Of a stretch of 64,000 nt of DNA, positions 7,826-16,178 are shown piece after piece (positions within the stretch are counted from its first letter, which is position 1; each line of letters starts with the position of its first letter). The stretch comes from JALYNX01 sp963746905 (GTDB lineage Bacteria; Actinomycetota; Acidimicrobiia; Spongiisociales; ZC4RG35). The stretch lies in contig CAVVCY010000002.1 of NCBI GenBank assembly GCA_963746905.1, positions 248,001-312,000 of the forward strand, written 5' to 3'. The position numbers were made by a program, and so were the translations under genes. The notes under the pieces are model-generated. The model did not search any database and was not told the origin of the DNA. It saw only the letters and a program-made list of their open reading frames with translations.

Positions 7826-10800
7826 TCCTGGAGGCTCCTCGGCCGATTGATGGCCACCGATCCCGCCCTCAGGCTGCGAGCAACGGCCAAACCGCCCTGG
7901 ATAGTCGTCACGCAGGGCACCGCGTGACTACGAGCCGCCCGGCGGATAGTCCTGCCGTCCGACCTCGCACGACCGCCTCGCGGAGTGTTGATGACCAATT
8001 GGACCTCGCCGTTTTCGAGGCGCTCGCCGATGTCACGTGGCCCTTCACCCACTTTGTTGACCGCATCGGCCTCGATGGCGTGATGCCGCAGATAGCGAGC
8101 GGTGCCGTGAGTCGCGAGCAGGTCGAAGCCCAGCATCGTGAACGCCTGGGCGACCGCCAGACCCATTGGCTTGTCCTTGTCGGCGAAGGAGAGAAAGACC
8201 CGTCCCCTGGAAGGCAGCACGTGACCTGCCCCCAAGAGCGCCTTGGCAAAGGCAACACCTACGTCGGGGCCGATCCCCATCACCTCCCCGGTGGCCTTCA
8301 TCTCCGGCCCGAGGAGGGGGTCCTCCTCGGGGAACCGATCCCACGGCAACACCGCATTCTTGACCGCAACGAAATCGGGGCGGGCGGAAGCTGGAGGGAC
8401 CAGACCCTCCTGGCGTAGCTCCTCGATTGAAGATCCCATCATCACCCTCGCCGCAATCCGGGCCAGTGGGACTGCCGTCGCCTTCGAGATGAACGGCACC
8501 GTTCTGCTGCCCCTCGGGTTGGCTTCGAGGAGGTAGACCTCGTCTCCCTTGACCGCGAACTGGAGGTTGATCAGACCCTTCACCTCGAGAGCAGACGCCA
8601 GTTCGCGGGTGGCAGCGAGGATCTCCTTGTGTGCTTCGTCGGAGATCGTCGGTGGCGGGGTGACGCAGTCCGAGTCGCCGGAGTGGACCCCTGCTTCCTC
8701 CACATGCTCCATGACCCCGCCCAGGAGCAACTCACTGCCGTCATATACCGCATCGACGTCGATCTCGACTGCGGCTTCTAGGAACCGATCGATGAGGATC
8801 GGAGCACCGGTCAGTTCCGGATCCGCCTCGCCGTATATCTCTCTCACATAGTCGGCGAGCTCTTCGATGCTGTAGATGACCTTCATCCTGCGACCGCCGA
8901 GGACGTAGGAAGGGCGCACCATCACCGGTAACCCGACTTGATCAACTACGTCGACGGCCTCGGTCACCGAGCTCGCGGACCCCGCCGGGGGTTGCTTCAG
9001 GCCTAGCCCCCGGCACAGCTCGGAGAACTGCTCACGATCCTCGGCGAGCGCTATCGAAGCCGGCGAGGTGCCCGCGATCGGAACCCCTGCCTCGAAAAGG
9101 GCATGCGCCAGGTTCAGCGGTGTCTGCCCGCCGAGCTGAACCACTACCGCCACAGGTGTCTCAGCCTCGATGACTTCCATCACATCTTCGAAGGTGAGGG
9201 GCTCGAAGTACAGCCGGTCCGACGTGTCGTAGTCGGTGGAAACGGTCTCCGGGTTGCAGTTAATCATCACCGTCTCATACCCGGCGTCGCGGAGGGCGAA
9301 CGAGGCGTGAACGCAGCAGTAGTCGAACTCGATGCCCTGCCCGATCCGATTAGGCCCCGACCCGAGTACGACGACCCGGGGCTTCTGCGCTGGAGGGACT
9401 TCGGACTCGTCTTCGAATGTCCCATAGAGATAAGGGGTCACCGCCTCGAACTCGGCGGCACAGGTGTCCACGGTCTTGTAGGTGCGCCTCAGCCCGATCG
9501 CCATACGCGCCGCTCGCACGTCGGCCTCCGGCTTGCTCCAGAGGTGCCCGAGTTGACGGTCGGAGAATCCGTATCGCTTCGCAGTGCGGAGGACTGAGGC
9601 GTCGCGGAGGTCCGAGAGCTCGATTTCTGCACGCACCTCATTTATCTCGCCGATCTGGTCCACGAACCAGGGGTCGACGCGGCTCAAGCGGGCAACCTCT
9701 TCAACCGACCAGCCGCGGCGCATCGCCTCACCCACGGCAAAGATCCGCATCGGCGTGGGTATGGACACCATCGTCGCCAGCTCATCGTCAGAAACCGCGG
9801 ACACGGTTTCCTCGGCGGGATCGGCATTGAGGCCTGCGCGGCCGTTTTCCAGGCTGCGCAACGCCTTTTGCAACGCCTCCGGAAAGGTCCGCCCTATCGC
9901 CATTGCCTCGCCAACACTCCGCATCGAAGTGCCGAGCCGAGTCGGCACCGAGGGGAACTTGGCGAAGTCGAAGCGAGGCACCTTGACCACCACGTAATCG
10001 AGAGCAGGCTCGAAGGACGCCGGGGTGGCGCCGGTGATGTCGTTGGAGATCTCATCGAGGGTCATGCCCACGGCGAGCAACGCGGCGATCTTGGCGATGG
10101 GGAAGCCAGTGGCCTTGGAGGCGAGGGCAGAGGAGCGACTGACTCTCGGGTTCATCTCGATGACGAGTCGCCGCCCGGTGGCCGGATCTACCGCAAACTG
10201 CACATTGGATCCCCCGGTCTCCACTCCAATCGCCCGGAGAACGGCGATGCCGTCGTCCCGCATCTCCTGGTATTCGCGATCGGACAGCGTCTGGATTGGA
10301 GCAACCGTTATCGAGTCCCCGGTGTGGACCCCCATGGGATCGAGGTTCTCGATGGAACAGACGATCACCGAGTTGTCATTGCGATCCCGCATGACCTCCA
10401 ATTCGAACTCTTTCCAGCCGAACAACGACTCCTCGACCAGGATCTCGCCGACCGGAGACGTCGCGAGGCCGAAACGAGCTACCTCGATGAACTCCTCGGA
10501 ATCCTGGGCGATCCCGGTCCCTCCCCCGCCGAGAATGAACGAGGGCCGCACCATCACCGGATAGCCGATCTCACCGGCGATCTTGATTGCCTCGGCCATC
10601 GATCGGGCGTATCCCGACCTCGGGGATTCGAGACCCACCGACTCCATGGTCTCCTTGAACTTGCCCCGGTCTTCAGCGCGTTCGATTGTCTCCACGCTGG
10701 CGCCGATCATCTCGACGCCGTGCCGCTCCAACACTCCGCTCCGAGCCAGGGCCGTTGCGATGTTGAGAGCGGTCTGCCCTCCAAGAGTTGGCAACAACGC

Positions 10801-11052
10801 ATCCGGGCGCTCCCGGGCGATGATTTCGGCCACCACTTCGGGTGTGATCGGCTCGATGTAGGTAGCGTCCGCAAACTCGGGGTCGGTCATGATCGTGGCC
10901 GGATTCGAGTTGACCAGCACCACCCGGTAGCCGTGCGCCCTCAGGACCTTGGCGGCCTGGGTCCCGGAGTAGTCGAACTCACAGCCCTGTCCGATGATGA
11001 TCGGCCCTGATCCGATCATCAGGATCGAGCGGATGTCACGCCGGGCCGGCAT
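7807..11052 (-). CDS. carB: Carbamoyl-phosphate synthase large chain
   Basis: CarB uses ammonia delivered by CarA, bicarbonate and two ATP to make carbamoyl phosphate for pyrimidine and arginine synthesis. The 1081-residue product is full length: two homologous ATP-grasp halves (starts SILMIGSGPIIIGQGCEFDYSG and VVVLGSGPNRIGQGIEFDY, about residues 10 and 560), each with a repeated GGQT motif (TLGGQTALN, QLGGQTPLN), and a C-terminal MGS-like allosteric domain containing LATHGTARYL and NTPRGG. The ATG at 11052 follows directly on the carA stop, so the subunits are co-translated. Ornithine and UMP regulation through the C-terminal domain is known for the family but cannot be judged here. Confidence 0.98.
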   Translation of the reverse strand: MPARRDIRSILMIGSGPIIIGQGCEFDYSGTQAAKVLRAHGYRVVLVNSNPATIMTDPEFADATYIEPITPEVVAEIIARERPDALLPTLGGQTALNIATALARSGVLERHGVEMIGASVETIERAEDRGKFKETMESVGLESPRSGYARSMAEAIKIAGEIGYPVMVRPSFILGGGGTGIAQDSEEFIEVARFGLATSPVGEILVEESLFGWKEFELEVMRDRNDNSVIVCSIENLDPMGVHTGDSITVAPIQTLSDREYQEMRDDGIAVLRAIGVETGGSNVQFAVDPATGRRLVIEMNPRVSRSSALASKATGFPIAKIAALLAVGMTLDEISNDITGATPASFEPALDYVVVKVPRFDFAKFPSVPTRLGTSMRSVGEAMAIGRTFPEALQKALRSLENGRAGLNADPAEETVSAVSDDELATMVSIPTPMRIFAVGEAMRRGWSVEEVARLSRVDPWFVDQIGEINEVRAEIELSDLRDASVLRTAKRYGFSDRQLGHLWSKPEADVRAARMAIGLRRTYKTVDTCAAEFEAVTPYLYGTFEDESEVPPAQKPRVVVLGSGPNRIGQGIEFDYCCVHASFALRDAGYETVMINCNPETVSTDYDTSDRLYFEPLTFEDVMEVIEAETPVAVVVQLGGQTPLNLAHALFEAGVPIAGTSPASIALAEDREQFSELCRGLGLKQPPAGSASSVTEAVDVVDQVGLPVMVRPSYVLGGRRMKVIYSIEELADYVREIYGEADPELTGAPILIDRFLEAAVEIDVDAVYDGSELLLGGVMEHVEEAGVHSGDSDCVTPPPTISDEAHKEILAATRELASALEVKGLINLQFAVKGDEVYLLEANPRGSRTVPFISKATAVPLARIAARVMMGSSIEELRQEGLVPPASARPDFVAVKNAVLPWDRFPEEDPLLGPEMKATGEVMGIGPDVGVAFAKALLGAGHVLPSRGRVFLSFADKDKPMGLAVAQAFTMLGFDLLATHGTARYLRHHAIEADAVNKVGEGPRDIGERLENGEVQLVINTPRGGRARSDGRTIRRAARSHAVPCVTTIQGGLAVARSLRAGSVAINRPRSLQEWHQTV

Positions 11053-12219
11053 TCACACCGCCTCCTCGATCAGATCGGCGAAATCGTCGAACAATCCTCT
11101 GGCGTCGCGCGGGCCTGGCGCCGCCTCTGGGTGAAACTGCACGGAGAAGGCGGGGACATCGAGCAAGCGCATCCCTTCCAAAGTCCCGTCGTTGAGGTTC
11201 TGATGGGTGGAAACCACCGGCCCGTGCCCGGTGTCCACCGTCGCCGGCAGGAGGTCACGCCCAGCCAGCCCGTTTCGCGCCGGCGCCGACCGGTCAGTCA
11301 ACGACCAGAGATCGACCGCAAATCCGTGATTCTGAGCGGTGATCTCCACCCGGTCGTCCTCCAGGCGGCGGACCGGGTGATTTCCGCCATGATGCCCGAA
11401 CGGCAGCTTGAAGGTGGTCGCACCGACGGCAAGGCCCAACACCTGATGGCCGAGGCAGACACCGAAGATCGGCACCCGCCCCAACAGGCCGCGCAAGGTT
11501 TCGGTGGTCCGGTGCAAGGGCTCGGGATCGCCCGGCCCGTTGGAGATGAAGACGCCGTTGGGCGCCATGGCCAGGATCGAGCCGGCATCGGTGTCGGCCG
11601 GCACCACGTCGACGTCGAATCCTCGGGAGGTGAGGTGGGTCAGCATGTCACGCTTGATCCCGAGGTCGATCGCGACGACCTGCCCCCTCGATGTCCCGGC
11701 GGCTATAACACGATATGGAGTCGGTGTCGTGACCCCTGCGACCAGATCCTGCCCCTCCATCGTCGGTGCACCTTCCGCCGCCGATCGCAGCTCCGCCTCA
11801 TCGACGCTGGCGCCAATCGCGACCGGCATCGCCCCCCGTTCCCGGAGGTGCCTGGTCAGGCGCCTGGTATCGAGATCGGCTATGGCCACCACGCCATGTC
11901 TCACCAGATACTCTGCGATGGCTCCCTCCGATCGCCAGTTGGAATCCCGGCGCGAGATCGCCCGCATCGCGAACCCCGAGACGGCGGGTCTCGCAGACTG
12001 CGCGTCGAGCTGGGTGAGCCCGTAATTCCCGATGTGTGACGATGTCATCACGACAACCTGGCCGGCATACGAGGGGTCGGTGAGGATCTCCTGGTATCCG
12101 GTCATCGAGGTGTTGAACACAGCTTCACCGGTGGCCACCCCGTCGGCCCCGACCGACACTCCTTGAAACGTCGCACCGTCAGCGGTGCACAGCAGGGCGG
12201 GAATGAGACGATTACTCAT
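11053..12219 (-). CDS. carA: Carbamoyl-phosphate synthase small chain (glutamine amidotransferase)
   Basis: CarA hydrolyses glutamine and channels ammonia to CarB. About 388 residues: an N-terminal CPSase small-subunit domain (LLCTADGATFQG, FNTSMTGYQEILTDPSYAGQ) and a C-terminal class I amidotransferase domain with the nucleophile elbow FGVCLGHQ and the QFHPEA histidine and glutamate. The ATG at 12219 matches the usual start just before the small-subunit domain and overlaps the pyrC end by eight bases; a longer in-frame start at 12249 lies inside pyrC and is less likely. It sits between pyrC and carB in the operon. Confidence 0.97.
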   Translation of the reverse strand: MSNRLIPALLCTADGATFQGVSVGADGVATGEAVFNTSMTGYQEILTDPSYAGQVVVMTSSHIGNYGLTQLDAQSARPAVSGFAMRAISRRDSNWRSEGAIAEYLVRHGVVAIADLDTRRLTRHLRERGAMPVAIGASVDEAELRSAAEGAPTMEGQDLVAGVTTPTPYRVIAAGTSRGQVVAIDLGIKRDMLTHLTSRGFDVDVVPADTDAGSILAMAPNGVFISNGPGDPEPLHRTTETLRGLLGRVPIFGVCLGHQVLGLAVGATTFKLPFGHHGGNHPVRRLEDDRVEITAQNHGFAVDLWSLTDRSAPARNGLAGRDLLPATVDTGHGPVVSTHQNLNDGTLEGMRLLDVPAFSVQFHPEAAPGPRDARGLFDDFADLIEEAV

Positions 12220-13480
12220 CTGCTGGGCCCTCATAGACCACTTTCCCATCGTGGATCGTGGCTATGACCCTTCCCGTCAGATCAGAGCCGACAAACGGGC
12301 TGTTGGCCGACTTCGAGTGAAATTTGCTCGGCCGCCACGATCGGGCCGGGTCGAAAAGGACCAGATTGGCGACCGAACCGGGCTCGACGGGCCGGCCATG
12401 ACGCACGAGACCACCGATCCGTGCAGGGCCGGCGCTCATCCGCTCGAAGAACAGGTCGACATCCCCCTTGAGGGCGGCCCATGCCACCGACGCCGCTGTC
12501 TCCAGGCCGATCACTCCCCGGGGCGCCTCCTCGAACGGGACATCCTTCTCGGCGACTATGTGCGGGGCGTGATCTGTGGCGATGGCATCGACCGTACCGT
12601 CATCCAACGCCTCCACCAACGCCTCACGGTCCGAAACGGTGCGCAAGGGCGGGTACATCTTGAAATTGGGGTCGAGACCGCCGACGGCAGACTCGTCCAG
12701 AGCCAGGTGATGCGGTGTCACCTCGCAGGTGACTCCGACACCGCGCTCCTTGGCAGCGCGAATCAGATCGACAGAGCGCCGAGTGGAGACGTGCTGGATA
12801 TGGATCCGAGCCCCCGTGTCCTCTGCCAGAGCCAGGTCCCGGGCCACCACCACCTCCTCGGCCACTGCAGGGAGGCCAACCACGCCACGACTCGCGGAGA
12901 CCATGCCTTCGTTGACCTGCCCACCCCTCGTCAGCGTCACCTCCTCTGCGTGCTCCGCCACGAGCGCTCCGGGGAGATCGCGGAGATAGGTCATGATCCG
13001 CCGCAGCAGGCCCGAGTCGGCCACCGTGTCGCCGTCGTCGGTGAACAACCGGACACCCGCCTCATACATCGAGTCGAAATCGGCCATCTCCAAGCCCTCC
13101 CGGCCCTTGGTCAGGGCCCCGGCCGCCATGATGTCGACGAAACCCAGCGCCGCAGCGCGCTCCGTCACCTCGTTGACAGTCTTGGCGTTGTCCATCGGCG
13201 GGTCGGTGTTGGGCATTGCCACGATCGCGGTGAACCCACCGGCAACAGCCGCCATCGAAGCGGAGGCGATGTCCTCTTTCCAGGTCTGCCCGGGATCTCG
13301 GAGGTGAACGTGAAGGTCGACTAGACCGGGCCCCAAAATGGCTCCTGGGGCCTCGATGACTCGAGCTCCGGGCTTGGCCTGACCCGGTCCAACCTCGGCG
13401 ATGTGGTCGCCGTCGATCACGACGTCCGCCTCCACCAGCCCTGTTGGGCCCCAGACTCGGGCTCCTCTGACGTAGATCAT
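12212..13480 (-). CDS. pyrC: Dihydroorotase, class I
   Basis: Dihydroorotase cyclises carbamoyl aspartate to dihydroorotate. The 422-residue amidohydrolase has the metal-binding motif DLHVHLRDPG (near residue 55), a later histidine pair region (HIQHVSTRRS), and the C-terminal active-site stretch DAIATDHAPH. Its length and the HVHLRDPG form place it in class I (non-ATCase-bound or ATCase-associated type) rather than the shorter E. coli class II. The ATG at 13480 overlaps the pyrB stop as ATGA. The gene is followed by carA with an eight-base overlap. Confidence 0.97.
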   Translation of the reverse strand: MIYVRGARVWGPTGLVEADVVIDGDHIAEVGPGQAKPGARVIEAPGAILGPGLVDLHVHLRDPGQTWKEDIASASMAAVAGGFTAIVAMPNTDPPMDNAKTVNEVTERAAALGFVDIMAAGALTKGREGLEMADFDSMYEAGVRLFTDDGDTVADSGLLRRIMTYLRDLPGALVAEHAEEVTLTRGGQVNEGMVSASRGVVGLPAVAEEVVVARDLALAEDTGARIHIQHVSTRRSVDLIRAAKERGVGVTCEVTPHHLALDESAVGGLDPNFKMYPPLRTVSDREALVEALDDGTVDAIATDHAPHIVAEKDVPFEEAPRGVIGLETAASVAWAALKGDVDLFFERMSAGPARIGGLVRHGRPVEPGSVANLVLFDPARSWRPSKFHSKSANSPFVGSDLTGRVIATIHDGKVVYEGPADE

Positions 13481-14382
13481 TCAATCCTCGTTGCTGCCGC
13501 GAGGACAGCCATCCGGACAGGGATGCCGTTGGCGACTTGTTCTAGCACCAGTGACTGCCTGCCATCGACAGCTGCGTCGCACACCTCGACGCCTCGATTG
13601 ACCGGTCCGGGGTGAAGGACGACTGCCGTCGACTGCATACGGGCGAGACGGGTTTCTGTCAGTCCGAAGCGACTCACATATGCGGGGATGGACGGGAAGC
13701 CGGCCCCTGCCCCCCGTTCCCTCTGCACCCGCAGCATGTAGACCACGTCGAGCTCCTCGATGACTTGATCGAGCTCGACCTCGATCCGGGCACCCCAAGG
13801 GTTGGCCGAGGGGAGCAAGGTTCTCGGGCCAATCAATGTGAGGTCTACACCGAGGGCTGGCAAAGCCCACAGATGGCCTCTGGCCACCCGGCTGTTGGCG
13901 ATGTCACCGACAATCCCCACCTTGAGGCCTTCCAGCGCCCCGAAGTGCTTCCGGAGCGTCAGGGCATCGGCGAGAGTTTGGGTTGGATGCTCACCCCGGC
14001 CGTCGCCTCCATTGATCACCGGAACTCCGGTCCATCGCTGTGCGATTGATGGAGCCCCGACATCTTTGTGCCTGACCACGAACACATCGGTGCCGAGGGC
14101 GGTGAGCGTCAGCAGTGTGTCCCTTAACGACTCGCCCTTCTCGAGAGATGAAGATTCCGGGCTGAAAGTCATCACATGCGCGCCCAGATGAAACGCTGCC
14201 TTTTCAAACGACAGCCGGGTCCGGGTCGAAGGCTCGAAAAAGGCTGTCGTCACAGTTGCTCCGCGTAACTCGGAGCTCCCCTTGTCCCTTCCTTCGATCT
14301 GCTTGCCATGACGCTCGGCGTCATCGAGCAGCTCCTCCAGTTGGGCACGGGGCACGCCTCGGAGCGTCAGCAACCCGCTCAT
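13477..14382 (-). CDS. pyrB: Aspartate carbamoyltransferase catalytic subunit
   Basis: PyrB joins carbamoyl phosphate and aspartate, the committed step of pyrimidine synthesis. The 301-residue chain contains the carbamoyl-phosphate motif FFEPSTRTRLSFE (about residues 48-60), the aspartate loop GDGRGEHPTQTLADALT, and HPGPVNRGVE. No regulatory subunit pyrI is present nearby, so allosteric control is probably absent and PyrR control of expression likely matters more. The ATG at 14382 overlaps the pyrR stop as ATGA. Confidence 0.97.
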   Translation of the reverse strand: MSGLLTLRGVPRAQLEELLDDAERHGKQIEGRDKGSSELRGATVTTAFFEPSTRTRLSFEKAAFHLGAHVMTFSPESSSLEKGESLRDTLLTLTALGTDVFVVRHKDVGAPSIAQRWTGVPVINGGDGRGEHPTQTLADALTLRKHFGALEGLKVGIVGDIANSRVARGHLWALPALGVDLTLIGPRTLLPSANPWGARIEVELDQVIEELDVVYMLRVQRERGAGAGFPSIPAYVSRFGLTETRLARMQSTAVVLHPGPVNRGVEVCDAAVDGRQSLVLEQVANGIPVRMAVLAAATRIE

Positions 14383-14969
14383 GCCACCGCCATCCGATCG
14401 ATCCAGACCCCGTGGTCGCCGTCGACCTCACCAAGCCGCACCCGGACCACCTCGTCGACACTGGTCGGCAGGTTCTTCCCTACGTAGTCGGCTCGAATCG
14501 GGATCTCGCGATGCCCCCGGTCCACCAGCACTGCGAGCTCGGTCTGCGCAGCCCTCCCGATGTCGGACAGTGCATCCAGCCCGGCGCGCACCGTGCGCCC
14601 GGTGTACAGGACGTCGTCGACGACGATCACGCTCTGACCGGTGATGTCAACCGGAATGTTGGTTGCCCGGGCGGTGCGGGCGGGCCTAAGCCCCTGGTCA
14701 TCGCGATATGGGTCGATGTCGAGCTCGCCGACGGGCACCACAACTCCTTCGAAGGAGGAGATGGAGTCGGCGAGGGAGCGGGCGAGAAAGACGCCCCGGG
14801 TGTGGATCCCAACGATGACAACGTCGTCGACACCGCGATGGCGCTCGAGTATCTCGTGGGCGATCCGGCTGACGGCCCGGTCGATGTCCTGGCCGGTCAT
14901 CACCTGGGGCAAGTGCACACGTCCCGGTGTGGCTCTACCCGAAGCATCCTGACTCCTTTCCGGTCTCAC
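14379..14969 (-). CDS. pyrR: PyrR: pyr mRNA-binding attenuation/repression protein and uracil phosphoribosyltransferase homologue
   Basis: PyrR senses UMP and PRPP and binds pyr mRNA to lower expression of the operon. The protein has the PRPP-binding motif VIVVDDVLYTGRTVRA, the GIHTRGVFLA segment and the C-terminal VDRGHREIPIRADYVGKNLPTS, all close to characterised PyrR. The GTG at 14969 gives 196 residues, similar in N-terminal length to Streptomyces and mycobacterial PyrR, and lies in the loop of a PyrR-binding hairpin (14961-14976) after an AAGGA site. Alternative in-frame starts are GTG 14918 (which matches the length of the Bacillus protein) and ATG 14900. It is the first gene of the pyr operon. 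Confidence 0.93.
   Translation of the reverse strand: MRPERSQDASGRATPGRVHLPQVMTGQDIDRAVSRIAHEILERHRGVDDVVIVGIHTRGVFLARSLADSISSFEGVVVPVGELDIDPYRDDQGLRPARTARATNIPVDITGQSVIVVDDVLYTGRTVRAGLDALSDIGRAAQTELAVLVDRGHREIPIRADYVGKNLPTSVDEVVRVRLGEVDGDHGVWIDRMAVA
14900..14947 (-). other. Possible out-of-frame leader mini-ORF ahead of an internal pyrR start
   Basis: Right after the PyrR hairpin an AGGAG site precedes an ATG (14947) that opens a 15-codon frame (MLRVEPHRDVCTCPR) in a different phase from pyrR. Its TGA stop overlaps the pyrR-frame ATG at 14900 by one base (TGATG), the arrangement used for coupled reinitiation elsewhere in this window. It may be a leader peptide coupling to a shorter PyrR, or chance inside the pyrR coding sequence. 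No conservation evidence is available. Confidence 0.25.
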
Positions 14970-14976
14970 TGGACCG
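14961..14976 (-). promoter_or_regulatory. PyrR-binding RNA hairpin containing the proposed pyrR start codon
   Basis: On the minus strand the RNA reads CGGUC-CAGUGA-GACCG: a five-pair stem closing the hexaloop CAGUGA. This matches the PyrR-binding loop consensus known from Bacillus and mycobacteria, in which UCCNGNGAG spans the loop. It lies just upstream of the AGGAG site at about 14950-14954, and the GTG at 14969 is in the loop. PyrR binding would therefore block ribosome entry, the translational repression mechanism described for Mycobacterium smegmatis, rather than transcription attenuation; I see no antiterminator/terminator pair. Confidence 0.7.
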
Positions 14977-14994
14977 TTCCTTAAAGGCAGGGCG

Positions 14995-15024
14995 AGCCTA
15001 ACGAGGACAGGTGCCTGGCGCCAA
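14995..15024 (-). promoter_or_regulatory. Candidate sigma-70-type promoter for the pyr operon
   Basis: On the minus strand TTGGCG (15024-15019) is separated by 18 bases from TAGGCT (15000-14995). The predicted start near 14988 would give a leader of about twelve bases before the PyrR hairpin. It occupies most of the 57-base gap between nusB and pyrR. The -10 match is moderate. Confidence 0.3.
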
Positions 15025-15026
15025 CC

Positions 15027-15578
15027 TCAGGGCCGGGCGGAGCGAGCCAACGATGCCAGGACTCCGTTCACAAAAGACCCTGACCGTTCCGTCGAATAGG
15101 TCCGGGCGAGTCGGACCGCCTCGGCGACGATTACCGCAGTGGGTGTCCCCTTCTCGTATCGCAACTCGAAGAGCCCAAGGCGGAGAATGGAACGGTCGAT
15201 CACCGGCATCCGGGCCACGCTCCAGTGATCCGACGCCGATTCGATCTCGTGATCGAGGTCCTCGCGGTGCTCGAGGACGCCCGCCACCAGTCGCTCGGCG
15301 CGTCCGTCGAGGACGTCGTGCTCATCGTCGCCACGAGTCTCAAGCTCATAGAGGGTCTCCAGAGCTAGGTCCCTCGGCTCGATGTTGATCTCCACACCAA
15401 GCGCTCGCGCCAGTGACCTCGATACTTCTGGGTCGATCATCTCCACGTCGCCAAATGACTCGGATCGGTCCTCGAGGATCGCCTGAACCTCAGCGACCGA
15501 TCGATCGGTGGCCGCGGCGAACTCGGCGATGGTGAGACGGGCCGGGATCGTCGGCACTGACGCCGAGTGAGGGCTCAT
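15027..15578 (-). CDS. nusB: Transcription antitermination factor NusB with N-terminal extension
   Basis: NusB with NusE (S10) binds boxA RNA and promotes processive rRNA transcription. The C-terminal ~115 residues are a NusB domain (RDLALETLYELE ... DRSILRLGLFELRY ... AVRLARTYSTERSGSFVNGVLASL). The first ~67 residues are extra: a small helical segment (LTIAEFAAATDRSVAEVQAILED ... SRSLARALGVEI) resembling the IF-2 N-terminal-like or HTH-type fold. The long form is supported by the ATGA overlap of its ATG (15578) with the efp stop and by an uninterrupted frame; an internal GTG near residue 62 could give a conventional NusB. At 183 residues it is longer than the usual 130-160. Confidence 0.9.
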   Translation of the reverse strand: MSPHSASVPTIPARLTIAEFAAATDRSVAEVQAILEDRSESFGDVEMIDPEVSRSLARALGVEINIEPRDLALETLYELETRGDDEHDVLDGRAERLVAGVLEHREDLDHEIESASDHWSVARMPVIDRSILRLGLFELRYEKGTPTAVIVAEAVRLARTYSTERSGSFVNGVLASLARSARP

Positions 15579-16132
15579 GCTCGGGTGAGGTATTCCCCGC
15601 TACGAGTGTCGACCTTCACCCGGTCACCTTGTTCGACGAAAAGAGGCACCTGGATCTGAATGCCGGTCTGCAGCGTCACCGGCTTGGTGGCCCCGGTGCG
15701 GGTGTCGCCCTTGACGGCGGGCTCGGCATAGGTGACCTCGAGCTCCACCGAGGCAGGCAGATCCACCCCAATTGGAGTGCCCCGGTAGAGGGGAAGGCTG
15801 ACCGTCATCCCTTCGATGAGATACCCGGCTGCCTCGCCTACATCGTCGGCTGCCAAGGCCAGCTGACCGAAGTCCTCGAGATTCATGAAGTGGAAACCCA
15901 GATCGTCCGAATACAGGTATTGGTGATCCCGACGGTCAATGATCGCCTGGTCAACATGCTCGTCGGCCCGGAACGTCCGATCGAGGACCTGGCCGGTCTC
16001 GAGGTTCTTGATCTTCATCCGGACAAAGGCCTTGCCCTTGCCTGGCTTCACATGCTGGTACTCGACGATGGTGAATAGACCGTCGTTGAGCTGCAGTGCC
16101 ATGCCGGGCCTTACGTCGTTTGTGCTGATCAC
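15575..16132 (-). CDS. efp: Elongation factor P
   Basis: EF-P relieves ribosome stalling at polyproline. The 185-residue protein shows the three-domain family pattern: N-terminal KOW-like domain with the tip loop VKPGKGKAFVRMKIKN, where the lysine of KPGKGKA is the usual tip residue, then the OB domains ending with QIQVPLFVEQGDRVKVDTRSGEYLTR. The tip residue is lysine, the form modified by EpmA-type systems or left unmodified in many actinobacteria; no modification genes are in the window. The ATG at 16132 follows a 46-base gap after aroB, and the gene couples to nusB by ATGA. Confidence 0.97.
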   Translation of the reverse strand: MISTNDVRPGMALQLNDGLFTIVEYQHVKPGKGKAFVRMKIKNLETGQVLDRTFRADEHVDQAIIDRRDHQYLYSDDLGFHFMNLEDFGQLALAADDVGEAAGYLIEGMTVSLPLYRGTPIGVDLPASVELEVTYAEPAVKGDTRTGATKPVTLQTGIQIQVPLFVEQGDRVKVDTRSGEYLTRA

Positions 16133-16178
16133 TGAAGATGCCCTGGTTGATGCGATTCGGGCACGGACGGTACCCCTC

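Noticed and set aside
9868..11010. A 380-codon plus-strand frame opposite carB
   Set aside because: It is the antisense shadow of carB, lies wholly inside it, and the carB frame has clear motifs; GC-rich code gives such open frames by chance.
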